Assembly: GCA_038329965.1 (NCBI GenBank)
Contig: JBBQNN010000014.1
Span: forward strand, 1 to 64,000
Direction of reading: 5' to 3'
Origin: QHCA01 sp003244095
GTDB taxonomy: Bacteria; Actinomycetota; Actinomycetes; Mycobacteriales; QHCA01
Length of the DNA stretch: 64,000 nucleotides
In this document: positions 42,312 through 50,607 of the stretch, piece after piece
Layout: each line of letters begins with the position of its first letter
Position numbering within the stretch: position 1 is the stretch's first letter
The notes under the pieces: model-generated
Told to the model about the DNA's origin: nothing
The model's input: the letters and a program-made list of their open reading frames with translations, nothing else
Database searches by the model: none
Translations under genes and position numbers: made by a program

Positions 42312-43385
42312 TCAGTCGACCGCGTCGCGGCCGATATCGGCCACGGACGGTCGCCCGGCGAGCGCCATCGTGTGTTCGAGATCGTCGGTCAGCATGCTGA
42401 GGACGTGTTCCACACCGTCGGCGCCGCCGACCGCCAGCCCCCACAGCACGGGCCGGCCCACCAGCACCGCGTCGGCACCGAGGGCCAGGGCGATGAACAC
42501 GTCGCGCCCCCGGCGGACTCCGCCGTCGACCAGCACCGGGCAGCGACCCGCGACCGCGCCGACCACGTCGGGCAGGGCACGCAGGCTGGCGATGCCGCCG
42601 TCGAGCTGGCGCCCGCCGTGGTTGGACACGATGATGCCGTCGACCCCGTGCTCGACGGCCAGCGCCGCGTCCGGCGCCGTCACGATCCCCTTCAGCAGCA
42701 GCGGCATGTCGGTCAGCTCCCGCAGCCAGGCGAGATCGGCCCAGGTGAGCGTCTGGTCGAAGATGTCGCGGGCGGTGGCGGCCAGGCCGGAGATCCCCTC
42801 CTGCCGCTCGTGCAGAGAGACAGGAAGCCCCGCGCGGACGTTGGCCGGGCTGGCGCCGGCGTTGACGACATAGCTGTTGCGCTCGTCGCGCAGCCGACGG
42901 CCCAGCCGCGGGGTGTCCACGGTGAGTACGAGGCCGGAGAAGCCGGCTGCGTCCGCCCGGGTCACCATGTCGACGACCACGCCCCGGTCGCGGAGCAGGT
43001 AGAGCTGGAACCACAGCGGTCCGGCCGCGGCGGCCGCGATGTCGGCCAGCGGCCGGCTCGACATCGTGCTGACCACGAACAGCGACCCCGCGGCCGCGGT
43101 GCCGCGCGCCGTCGCCGGCTCGGCGTCGTCGTGCACCTGGCCGTGGAAGGCGGTGGGTGCCACGATCACCGGCGAGCGCAGCGGGGAGCCGAGCACGGTC
43201 GTCGCCGTGTCGCACCGGGACACGTCGACCAGCACGCGCGGCCGGATGCTGATCCGGTCGAAGGCCTCCCGGTTGGCGTGCAGGGTCAGCTCCGCACCCG
43301 CGCCGCCCTCGATGTAGTCCCACACCGCCGCGGGCAGTCGCTCGCGAGCCAGCGGCTCGTAGTCCTCGACACAGACGATCGACAC
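42312..43385 (-). CDS. FMN-dependent alpha-hydroxyacid oxidase/dehydrogenase
   Basis: 357 residues, TIM-barrel flavoprotein of the lactate/glycolate oxidase type. Visible: AVWDYIEGGAGAELTL (N-terminal FMN-site region), PVIVAPTAFHGQVHDDAE, GPLWFQLYLLRDR, DMPLLLKGIVTAPDA (catalytic lysine region), IIVSNHGGRQLDG with the active-site histidine, and VLVDGGVRRGRDVFIALALG. GTG 43385 is chosen because GGAGG lies 5 bases upstream. Substrates could include lactate, mandelate or a peptide-derived hydroxyacid; no neighbour decides. Confidence 0.9.
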   Translation of the reverse strand: MSIVCVEDYEPLARERLPAAVWDYIEGGAGAELTLHANREAFDRISIRPRVLVDVSRCDTATTVLGSPLRSPVIVAPTAFHGQVHDDAEPATARGTAAAGSLFVVSTMSSRPLADIAAAAAGPLWFQLYLLRDRGVVVDMVTRADAAGFSGLVLTVDTPRLGRRLRDERNSYVVNAGASPANVRAGLPVSLHERQEGISGLAATARDIFDQTLTWADLAWLRELTDMPLLLKGIVTAPDAALAVEHGVDGIIVSNHGGRQLDGGIASLRALPDVVGAVAGRCPVLVDGGVRRGRDVFIALALGADAVLVGRPVLWGLAVGGADGVEHVLSMLTDDLEHTMALAGRPSVADIGRDAVD

Positions 43386-43472
43386 GTGCACCTCCGCTGG
43401 ATTCACCTGGACTGCGGCGATCGGGGCACGCTACAGCGGGCGGGTTCGCCGCGCTTGGTCGTTTCCCGGTGT

Positions 43473-44681
43473 TCAGCCGGCTTCGGCGAAGAGTTTCGCC
43501 AGCCGCTGCACGCCTTCGGCCAGGTCGTCATCGCCGAGCGCGTACGACAGCCGGAAGTAGCCGGGCGTGCCGAAGGCCTCACCCGGGACCACCGCCACCT
43601 CGGCCTCCTCCAGAGCGATCGCCGCCAGCTCCAGTGAGGTCGACGGCACGCGGCCGCGCAGGGTGCGGCCCAGCAGCCCGCGTACCGAGGGGTAGCAGTA
43701 GAACGCGCCCTGCGGCTCCGGGCAGGTGATGCCCTCGATGTCGCTCAGCATCGCGGTCATCGTGCGCCGCCGCCGGTCGAAGGCGGCCCGCATCTGCCCG
43801 ACGGCGACGAGGTCGCCGGATACGGCTGCCAGCGCTGCCGCCTGTGAGACGTTGGCCACGTTGGAGGTCGCGTGGGAATGCAGGTTGGTGGCCGCCTTGA
43901 CCACATCGGCCGGGCCGATCATCCAGCCCACCCGCCAACCGGTCATCGCATACGTCTTGGCCACCCCGTTGACCACCACGCACCGGTCGGCCAGCTCGGG
44001 GACCAGCACCGGCATGGAGGAGTGCACGGCGTCGCCGTACACGAGGTGCTCGTAGATCTCGTCGGTGACCACCCAGAGGCCGCGCTCGAGTGCCCATCTC
44101 CCGATGGCCTCCACCTGGGCCGGGGGGTAGACGGCACCGGTCGGGTTGGAGGGGGAGACGAAGACCAACAGCTTGGTCCGGTCGGTGCAGGCGGCGTCGA
44201 GCTGGTCGACCGAGGCGAGGTAGCCGGTGGACTCGTCGGTGAGCACCTCGACCGGGACACCGCCGGCCAGCCGGATCGACTCGGGATAGGTGGTCCAGTA
44301 CGGGGTGGGCAGCAGTACCTCGTCACCGGGGTCGAGCAGGGTGGCGAAGGTCTCGTAGAGCGCCTGCTTGCCGCCGTTGGTGATCAGGACCTGGGAGGCC
44401 TGTACCGCATAGCGGGAGTCCCGCAGGGTCTTGGCGGCCACCGCCTCCCGCAGCTCGGGTAGCCCGCCGGCCGGGGTGTAGCCGTGGTACTTCCGCAGCC
44501 CGCAGGCCTCGCGGGCGGCCTCGACGATGTGCGCGGGAGTCGGGAAGTCGGGCTCCCCGGCGCCGAAGATGATCACCGGTGCGCCGGCCGCCCGCATCGC
44601 CTTGGCCGCCGCGTCGACCGCGAGGGTGGCAGACTCGGTGATGCCGCTGACGCGCGCGGAAACCCGCTTGAAGTCCGTCAT
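43473..44681 (-). CDS. aspC: Pyridoxal-phosphate aminotransferase, aspartate-type
   Basis: 402-residue class I aminotransferase. Marks: IIFGAGEPDFPTPAHI, YHGYTPAGGLPELREAVA, LLVFVSPSNPTGAVYPP, WVVTDEIYEHLVYG and the Schiff-base lysine at about residue 242 in GVAKTYAMTGWRVGW. The arginine binding the substrate carboxylate lies in YFRLSYAL. ATG at 44681. Position just before tRNA-Trp and secE matches the aspartate aminotransferase of Streptomyces, as recalled. Confidence 0.93.
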   Translation of the reverse strand: MTDFKRVSARVSGITESATLAVDAAAKAMRAAGAPVIIFGAGEPDFPTPAHIVEAAREACGLRKYHGYTPAGGLPELREAVAAKTLRDSRYAVQASQVLITNGGKQALYETFATLLDPGDEVLLPTPYWTTYPESIRLAGGVPVEVLTDESTGYLASVDQLDAACTDRTKLLVFVSPSNPTGAVYPPAQVEAIGRWALERGLWVVTDEIYEHLVYGDAVHSSMPVLVPELADRCVVVNGVAKTYAMTGWRVGWMIGPADVVKAATNLHSHATSNVANVSQAAALAAVSGDLVAVGQMRAAFDRRRRTMTAMLSDIEGITCPEPQGAFYCYPSVRGLLGRTLRGRVPSTSLELAAIALEEAEVAVVPGEAFGTPGYFRLSYALGDDDLAEGVQRLAKLFAEAG

Positions 44682-44718
44682 GCCGACATCGTCCCAGACG
44701 CGGGAGGACGCCGGGGCG

Positions 44719-44790
44719 GCGACGACGCACTTCCCGCCGCGGAGGAGCCATGAAGCGACGACGCACTTCCCGCCGGGGAGGAGCCATGGA
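44719..44790. repeat. Two tandem 36-bp units carrying a ribosome-binding site and ATG
   Basis: 44719-44754 and 44755-44790 are near-identical: each runs GCGACGACGCACTTCCCGCC then (C/G)GGAGGAGCCATGRA. Both contain GGAGGAGCC-ATG, an ideal plus-strand translation start. The second opens a 63-codon frame that runs into tRNA-Trp and is unlikely to be a gene. It lies 38 bp upstream of aspC and 130 bp before the tRNA. Confidence 0.7.
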
Positions 44791-44918
44791 GCGGTACGGT
44801 TGGGCCGGGCCGGACGGACCCCGTACACTCGTTGTCTTGGGGTGTCCTGTCCTGCCTGCCCTATGCAGTCGGCGAATGCGCTCCAAGGCGCATCCTCTCC
44901 AGGGCGAGAGTGTTCCGA

Positions 44919-44992
44919 AGGGGCGTGGCTCAATTGGTTAGAGCACCGGTCTCCAAAACCGGCGGTTGCAGGTTCGAGTCCTGCCGCCCCTG
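44919..44992 (+). tRNA. tRNA-Trp (CCA)
   Basis: 74 nt. Acceptor AGGGGCG/CGCCCCT, discriminator G. Anticodon stem CCGGT/ACCGG around CTCCAAA gives CCA. T arm GCAGG-TTCGAGT-CCTGC. It lies 56 bp before secE, the usual actinomycete order. Confidence 0.97.
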
Positions 44993-45048
44993 CGCACCAT
45001 CGACAATGTCACCGACAGGCCGACTCGACCCGACATGAAGAGGACCTC

Positions 45049-45312
45049 GTGACCCAGACGAGCGGGGGGACCACCAAGGTCCCGCGGAAGCCCCCGGCCG
45101 ACGTCGCCACCGACGGCCGCGCCAGCCCGCTGCGCCGACTGTCCCGGTTCTACCGGGAGGTCGTCGCCGAGCTGCGCAAGGTCATCTGGCCGACGCGCAA
45201 GGAGCTGATCACCTACACCACCGTGGTGGTGGTGTTCGTGTCCATCATCGTGGCGATCGTCGCCGGCCTCGACCTTGGCTTCGCCAAGATCGTGCTGATC
45301 GTGTTCGGCTGA
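45049..45312 (+). CDS. secE: Preprotein translocase subunit SecE
   Basis: Small essential subunit of the SecYEG channel, 87 residues. Short actinobacterial form: hydrophilic N-terminus, then the conserved amphipathic region FYREVVAELRKVIWPTRKEL (about residues 33-52) and one membrane helix (TYTTVVVVFVSIIVAIVAGL). GTG start with AGAGGA about 6 bases upstream; it is followed by nusG after 47 bp. Confidence 0.96.
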   Translation: MTQTSGGTTKVPRKPPADVATDGRASPLRRLSRFYREVVAELRKVIWPTRKELITYTTVVVVFVSIIVAIVAGLDLGFAKIVLIVFG

Positions 45313-45359
45313 CCGACCCTCGCTAGACCACCGTAGGACCACTGAAAGAGAGCGACCGC

Positions 45360-46058
45360 GTGTCCGAGTTGGACCAGTCCACCACCACCGCCGTAGGCGA
45401 CGTGCCCGAGGCACGGACCGCCGAGAGCGACATGACCGAGCCCGCAGCCGAGGTCGCGGAGGCCCCCGCCGAGGAGGTCGATCCGGTCGAGGAGCTGCGC
45501 CAGGAGCTGCGGTCCGCCCCGGGTGAGTGGTACGTCGTGCACTCCTACGCCGGCTACGAGAACAAGGTCAAGACCAACCTGCTGAGCCGGATCTCCTCGC
45601 TGGACATGGAGGACTTCATCTACCAGATCGAGGTCCCCACCCAGGAGATCACCGAGGTCAAGAACGGCAAGCGCCAGCAGGTGCAGAGCAAGGTGTTCCC
45701 CGGCTACATCCTGGTCCGTATGGAGCTGACTCCCGAGTCCTGGTCTGCCGTACGCAACACCCCCGGTGTCACCGGCTTCGTCGGTGCGACCTCGCGGATG
45801 GACCAGCCTTCGCCGCTGCACACGGAGGAAGTCGTCAGCATCCTGCTGCCGGCCGTGGAGCGCGAGGCCAAGCCCAAGGTGACCGTCGTCGACTTCGAGG
45901 TGGGTGACTCGGTGACGGTGACCGAGGGGGCGTTCGCGACCCTGCCGGCCAGCATCGCCGAGATCAACCCCGAGTCGCAGAAGCTCAAGGTGCTCGTGTC
46001 AATCTTCGGCCGCGAGACGCCGGTCGAGCTCAACTTCAACCAGGTCTCCAAGATCTAA
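45360..46058 (+). CDS. nusG: Transcription termination/antitermination factor NusG
   Basis: 232 residues. The acidic N-terminal extension (about 50 residues) is typical of actinobacteria. The NGN domain follows: EWYVVHSYAGYENKVKTNL, KVFPGYILVRMELT, NTPGVTGFVG. The C-terminal KOW domain is VGDSVTVTEGAFATLPASIA then VLVSIFGRETPVELNF. GTG start with GAAAGAGAG upstream. It couples RNA polymerase to Rho and the ribosome in the family. Confidence 0.97.
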   Translation: MSELDQSTTTAVGDVPEARTAESDMTEPAAEVAEAPAEEVDPVEELRQELRSAPGEWYVVHSYAGYENKVKTNLLSRISSLDMEDFIYQIEVPTQEITEVKNGKRQQVQSKVFPGYILVRMELTPESWSAVRNTPGVTGFVGATSRMDQPSPLHTEEVVSILLPAVEREAKPKVTVVDFEVGDSVTVTEGAFATLPASIAEINPESQKLKVLVSIFGRETPVELNFNQVSKI

Positions 46059-46069
46059 GAGGAATCCCG

Positions 46070-46504
46070 ATGCCCCCCAAGAAGAAGAAGCTGGCCGCTG
46101 TCATCAAGCTGCAGATCAAGGCCGGCCTCGCCAACCCCGCGCCACCGGTCGGCCCCGCGCTCGGCCAGCACGGCGTCAACATCATGGAGTTCTGCAAGGC
46201 CTACAACGCTGCCACGGAGTCCCAGCGTGGCGATGTCGTGCCCGTCGAAATCTCGGTGTACGAGGACCGCTCGTTCACCTTCATCACCAAGACCCCTCCG
46301 GCGGCTCGGCTGCTTTTGAAGGCGGCCGGGGTCGACAAGGGCAGCGGCGAGCCGCACAAGACCAAGGTCGCCTCCGTCACGCGCGCCCAGCTGCGGCAGA
46401 TCGCCGAGACCAAGATGGAAGACCTCAACGCCAACGACGTCGACGCCGCCGCCAAGATCATCGCCGGCACCGCCCGATCGATGGGTATCACCATCTCGGG
46501 CTGA
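46070..46504 (+). CDS. rplK: 50S ribosomal protein L11
   Basis: 144 residues. Family marks: IKLQIKAGLANPAPPVGPAL (proline-rich switch), GQHGVNIMEFCKAYNA, and FITKTPPAARLLLKAAG. The C-terminal rRNA-binding part ends IIAGTARSMGITISG. ATG with AGAGGAA 6-9 bases upstream, 11 bp after nusG. It binds the GTPase-centre rRNA. Confidence 0.98.
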   Translation: MPPKKKKLAAVIKLQIKAGLANPAPPVGPALGQHGVNIMEFCKAYNAATESQRGDVVPVEISVYEDRSFTFITKTPPAARLLLKAAGVDKGSGEPHKTKVASVTRAQLRQIAETKMEDLNANDVDAAAKIIAGTARSMGITISG

Positions 46505-46587
46505 TCCGCGGCGGGTTTGCCACACGCGTGGGAGGGCCTGACCGGCCCGCCTGACCACAACCTCGCTCGACCACAATGAGGAGCGCA

Positions 46588-47310
46588 ATGAAACACGGGA
46601 AGAAGTACCGGCAGGCTGCCGACAGGATCGAGCCCGGCAGGATCTACAGCCCGCTCGCCGCGGCCCGGCTGGCCAAGCAAACCTCGACCACCGGCTTCGA
46701 CGCCACCGTCGAGGTCGCCATGCGGCTCGGTGTCGACCCTCGCAAGGCCGACCAGATGGTGCGCGGCACCGTCAACCTGCCGCACGGCACCGGCAAGACC
46801 GCCCGGGTGATCGTGTTCGCCACCGGTGACAAGGCTGCCGAGGCGAGCGCCGCGGGTGCTGATCTCGTCGGCTCCGACGACCTGATCGAGCAGATCCAAG
46901 GCGGCTTCCTCGACTTCGACGCCGCGGTGGCCACGCCCGACCAGATGAGCAAGGTCGGCAAGATTGCCCGGATCCTCGGCCCGCGCGGGCTGATGCCCAA
47001 CCCCAAGACCGGCACGGTCACCCCGGATGTCGCCAAGGCGGTGTCCGACATCAAGGGCGGCAAGGTCAACTTCCGGGTCGACAAGCAGGCCAACCTGCAC
47101 CTGGTGATCGGCAAGACCTCGTTCGACGCGGAGAAGCTGGTCGAGAACTACGCCGCGGCCTTCGACGAGGTGACCCGGGCCAAGCCCTCGGCCTCCAAGG
47201 GCAAGTACATCCGCAAGGTGACCGTGGCCACGAGCATGGGCCCGGGCATCCCGGTCGATTCCAACAAGACCCGCAACTTCCTGGTCGAGGACGAGCCCAC
47301 CCCCGCCTGA
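46588..47310 (+). CDS. rplA: 50S ribosomal protein L1
   Basis: 240 residues from ATG 46588, preceded by GAGGAGCGCA; an upstream in-frame ATG at 46576 is less likely. Marks: TTGFDATVEVAMRLGVDPRK, LPHGTGKTARVIVFATGD, LGPRGLMPNPKTGTVT, and VTVATSMGPGIPVDSNK at the end. It forms the L1 stalk and in many bacteria represses its own operon. Confidence 0.98.
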   Translation: MKHGKKYRQAADRIEPGRIYSPLAAARLAKQTSTTGFDATVEVAMRLGVDPRKADQMVRGTVNLPHGTGKTARVIVFATGDKAAEASAAGADLVGSDDLIEQIQGGFLDFDAAVATPDQMSKVGKIARILGPRGLMPNPKTGTVTPDVAKAVSDIKGGKVNFRVDKQANLHLVIGKTSFDAEKLVENYAAAFDEVTRAKPSASKGKYIRKVTVATSMGPGIPVDSNKTRNFLVEDEPTPA

Positions 47311-47394
47311 GGCCAGGCAGCACGGCCGAGGGTGGCCGGCGGGGTCTCCCAAACCGGTTTGGCCGTACGACGACCCACCACGTACCCTGCTAGA

Positions 47395-47544
47395 GGTTCC
47401 ACCCGAAGACCGCTGGTCGTCGTGCTCCGGCACGGCCGAAGGTCCCGCTCCGGCGGGCGACCCGCGCAGGCTGGACGGTTCGGCCCGCCGCGGCTGCGGC
47501 GGCTCGCCCCGTGTCCCTGCGCGCCGACAGACGCAGGAGAACGC
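47395..47544 (+). promoter_or_regulatory. Probable L10 leader (rplJL autoregulation)
   Basis: The 234-bp gap between rplA and rplJ holds a structured G/C-rich leader with CGAAGACCGCTGGTCGTCG near its 5' end and GCAGGAGAACGC just before rplJ. This arrangement matches actinobacterial L10 leaders, where L10(L12) binds the mRNA to repress rplJL. The region before it (47311-47394) may carry the promoter. The assignment is from position and a recalled motif, without a fold calculation. Confidence 0.5.
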
Positions 47545-48171
47545 ATGGCTGATACGAACACCCGCCTCGAGCCACGGGCGGACAAGGTCGCCACGGTAGC
47601 CAGGATGAGCGAGGCGTTCCGTGACTCCACCGCCTCCCTGCTCACCGAGTACCGCGGGCTCACCATGGCTCAGCTCACCGAGTTGCGTCGTGCCCTCGGC
47701 AACGACACGACGTATGCGGTGGTCAAGAACACGTTGACCAAGCGGGCGGCCTCCCTCGCCGGGCTCGACCTCGACGAGACGCTGTTCACCGGGCCGACCG
47801 CCATCGCATTCGTCGGCGGTGACCCGGTCACCGCGGCCAAGGGGCTGCGCGACTTCAGCCGCACCAACCCGCTGCTGGTCGTCAAGGGTGCCGTGCTCGA
47901 CGGCAGGTTCCTCTCTGCCGAAGAAGTACGCCACCTTGCCGACCTGGAGTCCCGTGAGGTCTTGCTGGCCCGCCTCGCCGGTGCCATGACGGCCGCGCTG
48001 TCGCAGGCTGCAGCCCTGTTCCAGGCACCGTTGTCCCAGGTCGCCCGGTTGGCCGCGGCCCTGCAGGAGCAGCGGGGCGCCGCCGAGCCGGCAGCCGCCG
48101 AGGCCGTAGCCGAGGTGGCCGACGCACCCGCAGCGGAGGACGCAGCCGCGGACCCCGCCCCTGAAAGCTAG
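47545..48171 (+). CDS. rplJ: 50S ribosomal protein L10
   Basis: 208 residues, ATG 47545 with GGAGAA upstream. Marks: SLLTEYRGLTMAQLTELRRA, YAVVKNTLTKRAAS, and FTGPTAIAFVGGDPVTAAKG. The C-terminal helix binding L7/L12 dimers is followed by an Ala/Glu-rich tail (AAAEAVAEVADAPAAEDAA), longer than in E. coli. It forms the base of the stalk. Confidence 0.97.
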   Translation: MADTNTRLEPRADKVATVARMSEAFRDSTASLLTEYRGLTMAQLTELRRALGNDTTYAVVKNTLTKRAASLAGLDLDETLFTGPTAIAFVGGDPVTAAKGLRDFSRTNPLLVVKGAVLDGRFLSAEEVRHLADLESREVLLARLAGAMTAALSQAAALFQAPLSQVARLAAALQEQRGAAEPAAAEAVAEVADAPAAEDAAADPAPES

Positions 48172-48218
48172 GTCTCCTCAGCAGTCCGTATCAAACAACC
48201 CCGAAAGGATCGCCCGAC

Positions 48219-48605
48219 ATGGCGAAGCTCAGCACCGATGACCTGCTCGACGCATTCAAGGAAATGACCCTGCTCGAGCTGTCCGCGTTCGTGAAGCAGT
48301 TCGAGGACACCTTCGGCGTCACCGCCGCCGCACCGGTCGCCGTCGCGGCCGCGGCCGGCCCCGGGAGCGTCCCGGCCGAGGCTGCCGAGGAGCAGGACGA
48401 GTTCGACGTCATCCTCGAAGGTGCCGGCGAGAAGAAGATCCTGGTCATCAAGGCCGTACGTTCCCTGACCAATCTCGGCCTGAAGGAGGCCAAGGACCTG
48501 GTCGATGGCGCGCCCAAGCCGGTCCTGGAGAAGGTGGCGAAGGACGCCGCCGAGAAGGCCCGTGCAGCGCTCGCCGAGGCCGGAGCCAGCGTCACCGTCA
48601 AGTAA
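48219..48605 (+). CDS. rplL: 50S ribosomal protein L7/L12
   Basis: 128 residues. N-terminal dimerisation part STDDLLDAFKEMTLLELSAF, Ala-rich hinge (VTAAAPVAVAAAAGP), C-terminal factor-binding domain EFDVILEGAGEKKILVIKAV with LGLKEAKDLVDGAPKPVLE. ATG with GAAAGGA upstream. A strong hairpin follows. Confidence 0.98.
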   Translation: MAKLSTDDLLDAFKEMTLLELSAFVKQFEDTFGVTAAAPVAVAAAAGPGSVPAEAAEEQDEFDVILEGAGEKKILVIKAVRSLTNLGLKEAKDLVDGAPKPVLEKVAKDAAEKARAALAEAGASVTVK

Positions 48606-48628
48606 CTCGGCCACGCACGGCGAGATCG

Positions 48629-48666
48629 AGGGGTAGGAAGCCGGTCGCCCGGCTTCCTACCCCTCG
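48629..48666 (+). terminator. Perfect 17-bp hairpin after rplL
   Basis: GAGGGGTAGGAAGCCGG (48629-48645) and its exact complement (48650-48666) with a TCGC loop. It begins 23 bp after the rplL stop and is not followed by a T run, as is common for actinomycete hairpin terminators. It separates the ribosomal operon from the Mce operon. Confidence 0.85.
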
Positions 48667-48793
48667 CTCACTGTATTGCGGGATGGCAGACTGCTCGGCA
48701 GCCTCTGGCCAGCCGTCACCGGCGTGTCCGGAGGTCGTTGACCCGGATGCACCGGGTCAGCCCGGTGTTGACGGCCGTCCGAAGGGAGTCCGG

Positions 48794-49831
48794 GTGGGGG
48801 TCGAGGTCCGCGTCGAAGGGTTGACCAAGTCCTTCGGCAAGCAGCTCATCTGGGGCGATGTCACCCTCACCCTGCCTGCTGGCGAGATCTCCGTACTGCT
48901 CGGCCCGTCCGGCACCGGCAAGTCGGTCTTCCTCAAGACCCTCGTGGGCCTGCTCAAGCCCAACCGCGGTGAGATCTGGATCGAGGGCAAGAACCTCCCC
49001 GCGCTCGGCGAGCGCGAGCTCTACCGCGTCCGCAAGCTCTTCGGCGTGCTCTTCCAGGACGGCGCGCTGTTCGGCTCGATGAACCTCTACGACAACATCG
49101 CCTTCCCGCTGCGCGAGCACACCAGGAAGAGCGAGACCGAGGTCAAGCGGATCGTCGGGGACAAGATGGAGCTCGTCGGCCTGCTCGGTGACGAGAAGAA
49201 GCTTCCCGGTGAGATCTCCGGCGGCATGCGCAAGCGCGCCGGCCTCGCCCGCGCCCTGGTGCTCGAGCCCGAGATCATGCTGTTCGACGAGCCGGACTCC
49301 GGTCTCGACCCGGTCCGCACCGCCTACCTCAACCAGCTGATCGTCGACCTCAACGCGCAGATTGGGGCGACCTTCCTCATCGTCACCCACGACATCAACA
49401 CCGCGCGCACCGTGCCGGACAACATCGGGCTGCTCTACCGCCGGCACCTGGCGATGTTCGGACCCCGGGAGATGCTGCTGTCGAGCAACGAGCCGGTCGT
49501 CCGGCAGTTCCTCAACGCCCGTCGGCAGGGCCCCATCGGCATGGCCGAGGAGAAGGACACCGCCGAGCTCGAGTCCGAGAAGGACGACGTCATGCCCGAC
49601 CTGCCCCCCATCCCGGCGCAGCTCGAGCCGAGCGACGGCAGCTCGCGCAGCACCCAGCGTGAGCCCGGCCGGTGGCTGCGCGAGCACGGCGTCACAGCTC
49701 CCGGCGGATCGTTCGACGGCGTCAGGGGACGGCATGGCGCACGCCGTGGCGTCGATGCGATGGCGCGGACCGGATCCACCGCGGGCTCCGACCGGCTCAC
49801 GATGGTCGATCCGTCGCCGGAAGATCGATGA
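48794..49831 (+). CDS. mkl: Mce transporter ATP-binding protein (MceG/Mkl-like)
   Basis: ATPase that powers Mce lipid import, 345 residues. GTG 48794 has GAAGGGA 7 bases upstream; the upstream ATG 48683 would add a Pro/Cys-rich leader without family likeness. Walker A LLGPSGTGKSVFLKTLVGLL, Q-loop VLFQDGALFGSMNLYDNIAF, signature GEISGGMRKRAGLARALVLE, Walker B IMLFDEPDSGLDPVRTAYL. A C-terminal extension of about 85 residues follows, as in MlaF/MceG relatives. The mycobacterial Mkl gene lies in the same rplL-rpoB interval (from memory). Overlaps the next gene by 4 bp. Confidence 0.93.
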   Translation: MGVEVRVEGLTKSFGKQLIWGDVTLTLPAGEISVLLGPSGTGKSVFLKTLVGLLKPNRGEIWIEGKNLPALGERELYRVRKLFGVLFQDGALFGSMNLYDNIAFPLREHTRKSETEVKRIVGDKMELVGLLGDEKKLPGEISGGMRKRAGLARALVLEPEIMLFDEPDSGLDPVRTAYLNQLIVDLNAQIGATFLIVTHDINTARTVPDNIGLLYRRHLAMFGPREMLLSSNEPVVRQFLNARRQGPIGMAEEKDTAELESEKDDVMPDLPPIPAQLEPSDGSSRSTQREPGRWLREHGVTAPGGSFDGVRGRHGARRGVDAMARTGSTAGSDRLTMVDPSPEDR

Positions 49832-50607
49832 GTACGCCCAACCTCATCACCCGGCCCCTCGCGGCCGGCGGCAGCGTGTTCGCGCTGGCCCTGGACACCT
49901 TTCGCGGGCTGTTCCGGCGGCCGTTCCAGTGGCGCGAGTTCGTGCAGCAGGCGTGGTTCGTCGCCAGCGTCACCATCCTGCCGACCGCCCTGGTGTCGAT
50001 CCCGTTCGGGGCGGTGCTGGCCCTGCAGCTGGGCAGCATCACCCGACAGCTCGGCGCCGAGTCCTTCACCGGGTCGGCCGCGGTCCTCGGCATCGTGCGC
50101 GAGGCAAGCCCGATCGTGACCGCGCTGCTGATCGCCGGCGCCGGCGGGTCGGCGATCTGCGCCGACCTCGGCTCGCGCAAGATCCGCGAGGAGATCGACG
50201 CCCTGCAGGTGCTCGGCATCGACCCGATCGCGCGGCTGGTCGTTCCGCGGGTGCTCGCCACCGCTCTGGTGGCCGTCCTGCTCAACGGCCTGGTCTCGGT
50301 GGTCGGCGTCGCCGGCGGCTACTTCTTCAACGTGGTCCTGCAGGGCGGCACGCCAGGCGCCTACCTCGCGTCGTTCACCGCCCTTGCCCAGCTGCCCGAC
50401 CTGTGGGCCGGTGAGATCAAGGCGCTGGTGTTCGGGGTCATCGCCGGGGTGATCGCGTCGCACAAGGGGCTCACCGCGGGTGGCGGCCCCAAGGGTGTCG
50501 GTGACGCGGTCAACCAGTCGGTGGTCATCACCTTCATGCTGCTGTTCTTCAGCAACTTCGTGATGACGGCGATCTACTTCCAGCTCGTGCCGCCCAGGGG
50601 CACCTGA
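49828..50607 (+). CDS. Mce permease YrbE-A (MlaE family)
   Basis: First membrane subunit of the Mce transporter, 259 residues, five to six helices. MlaE-family marks: QAWFVASVTILPTALVSIPF, VREASPIVTALLIAGAGGSA, ICADLGSRKIREEIDALQVL (EExDAL coupling motif, about residues 108-127). ATG overlapping the ATPase stop (ATGA); its stop overlaps the next start by 1 bp (TGATG). Confidence 0.95.
   Translation: MSTPNLITRPLAAGGSVFALALDTFRGLFRRPFQWREFVQQAWFVASVTILPTALVSIPFGAVLALQLGSITRQLGAESFTGSAAVLGIVREASPIVTALLIAGAGGSAICADLGSRKIREEIDALQVLGIDPIARLVVPRVLATALVAVLLNGLVSVVGVAGGYFFNVVLQGGTPGAYLASFTALAQLPDLWAGEIKALVFGVIAGVIASHKGLTAGGGPKGVGDAVNQSVVITFMLLFFSNFVMTAIYFQLVPPRGT

Noticed and set aside
44750..44941. 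63-codon plus-strand frame with an ideal ribosome-binding site
   Set aside because: It lies partly in a tandem repeat and runs into tRNA-Trp; its Arg-rich translation has no family likeness.
48683..48793. ATG 48683 as the start of the Mce ATPase
   Set aside because: It would add about 37 Pro/Cys-rich residues without family likeness, while GTG 48794 has a better placed ribosome-binding site.
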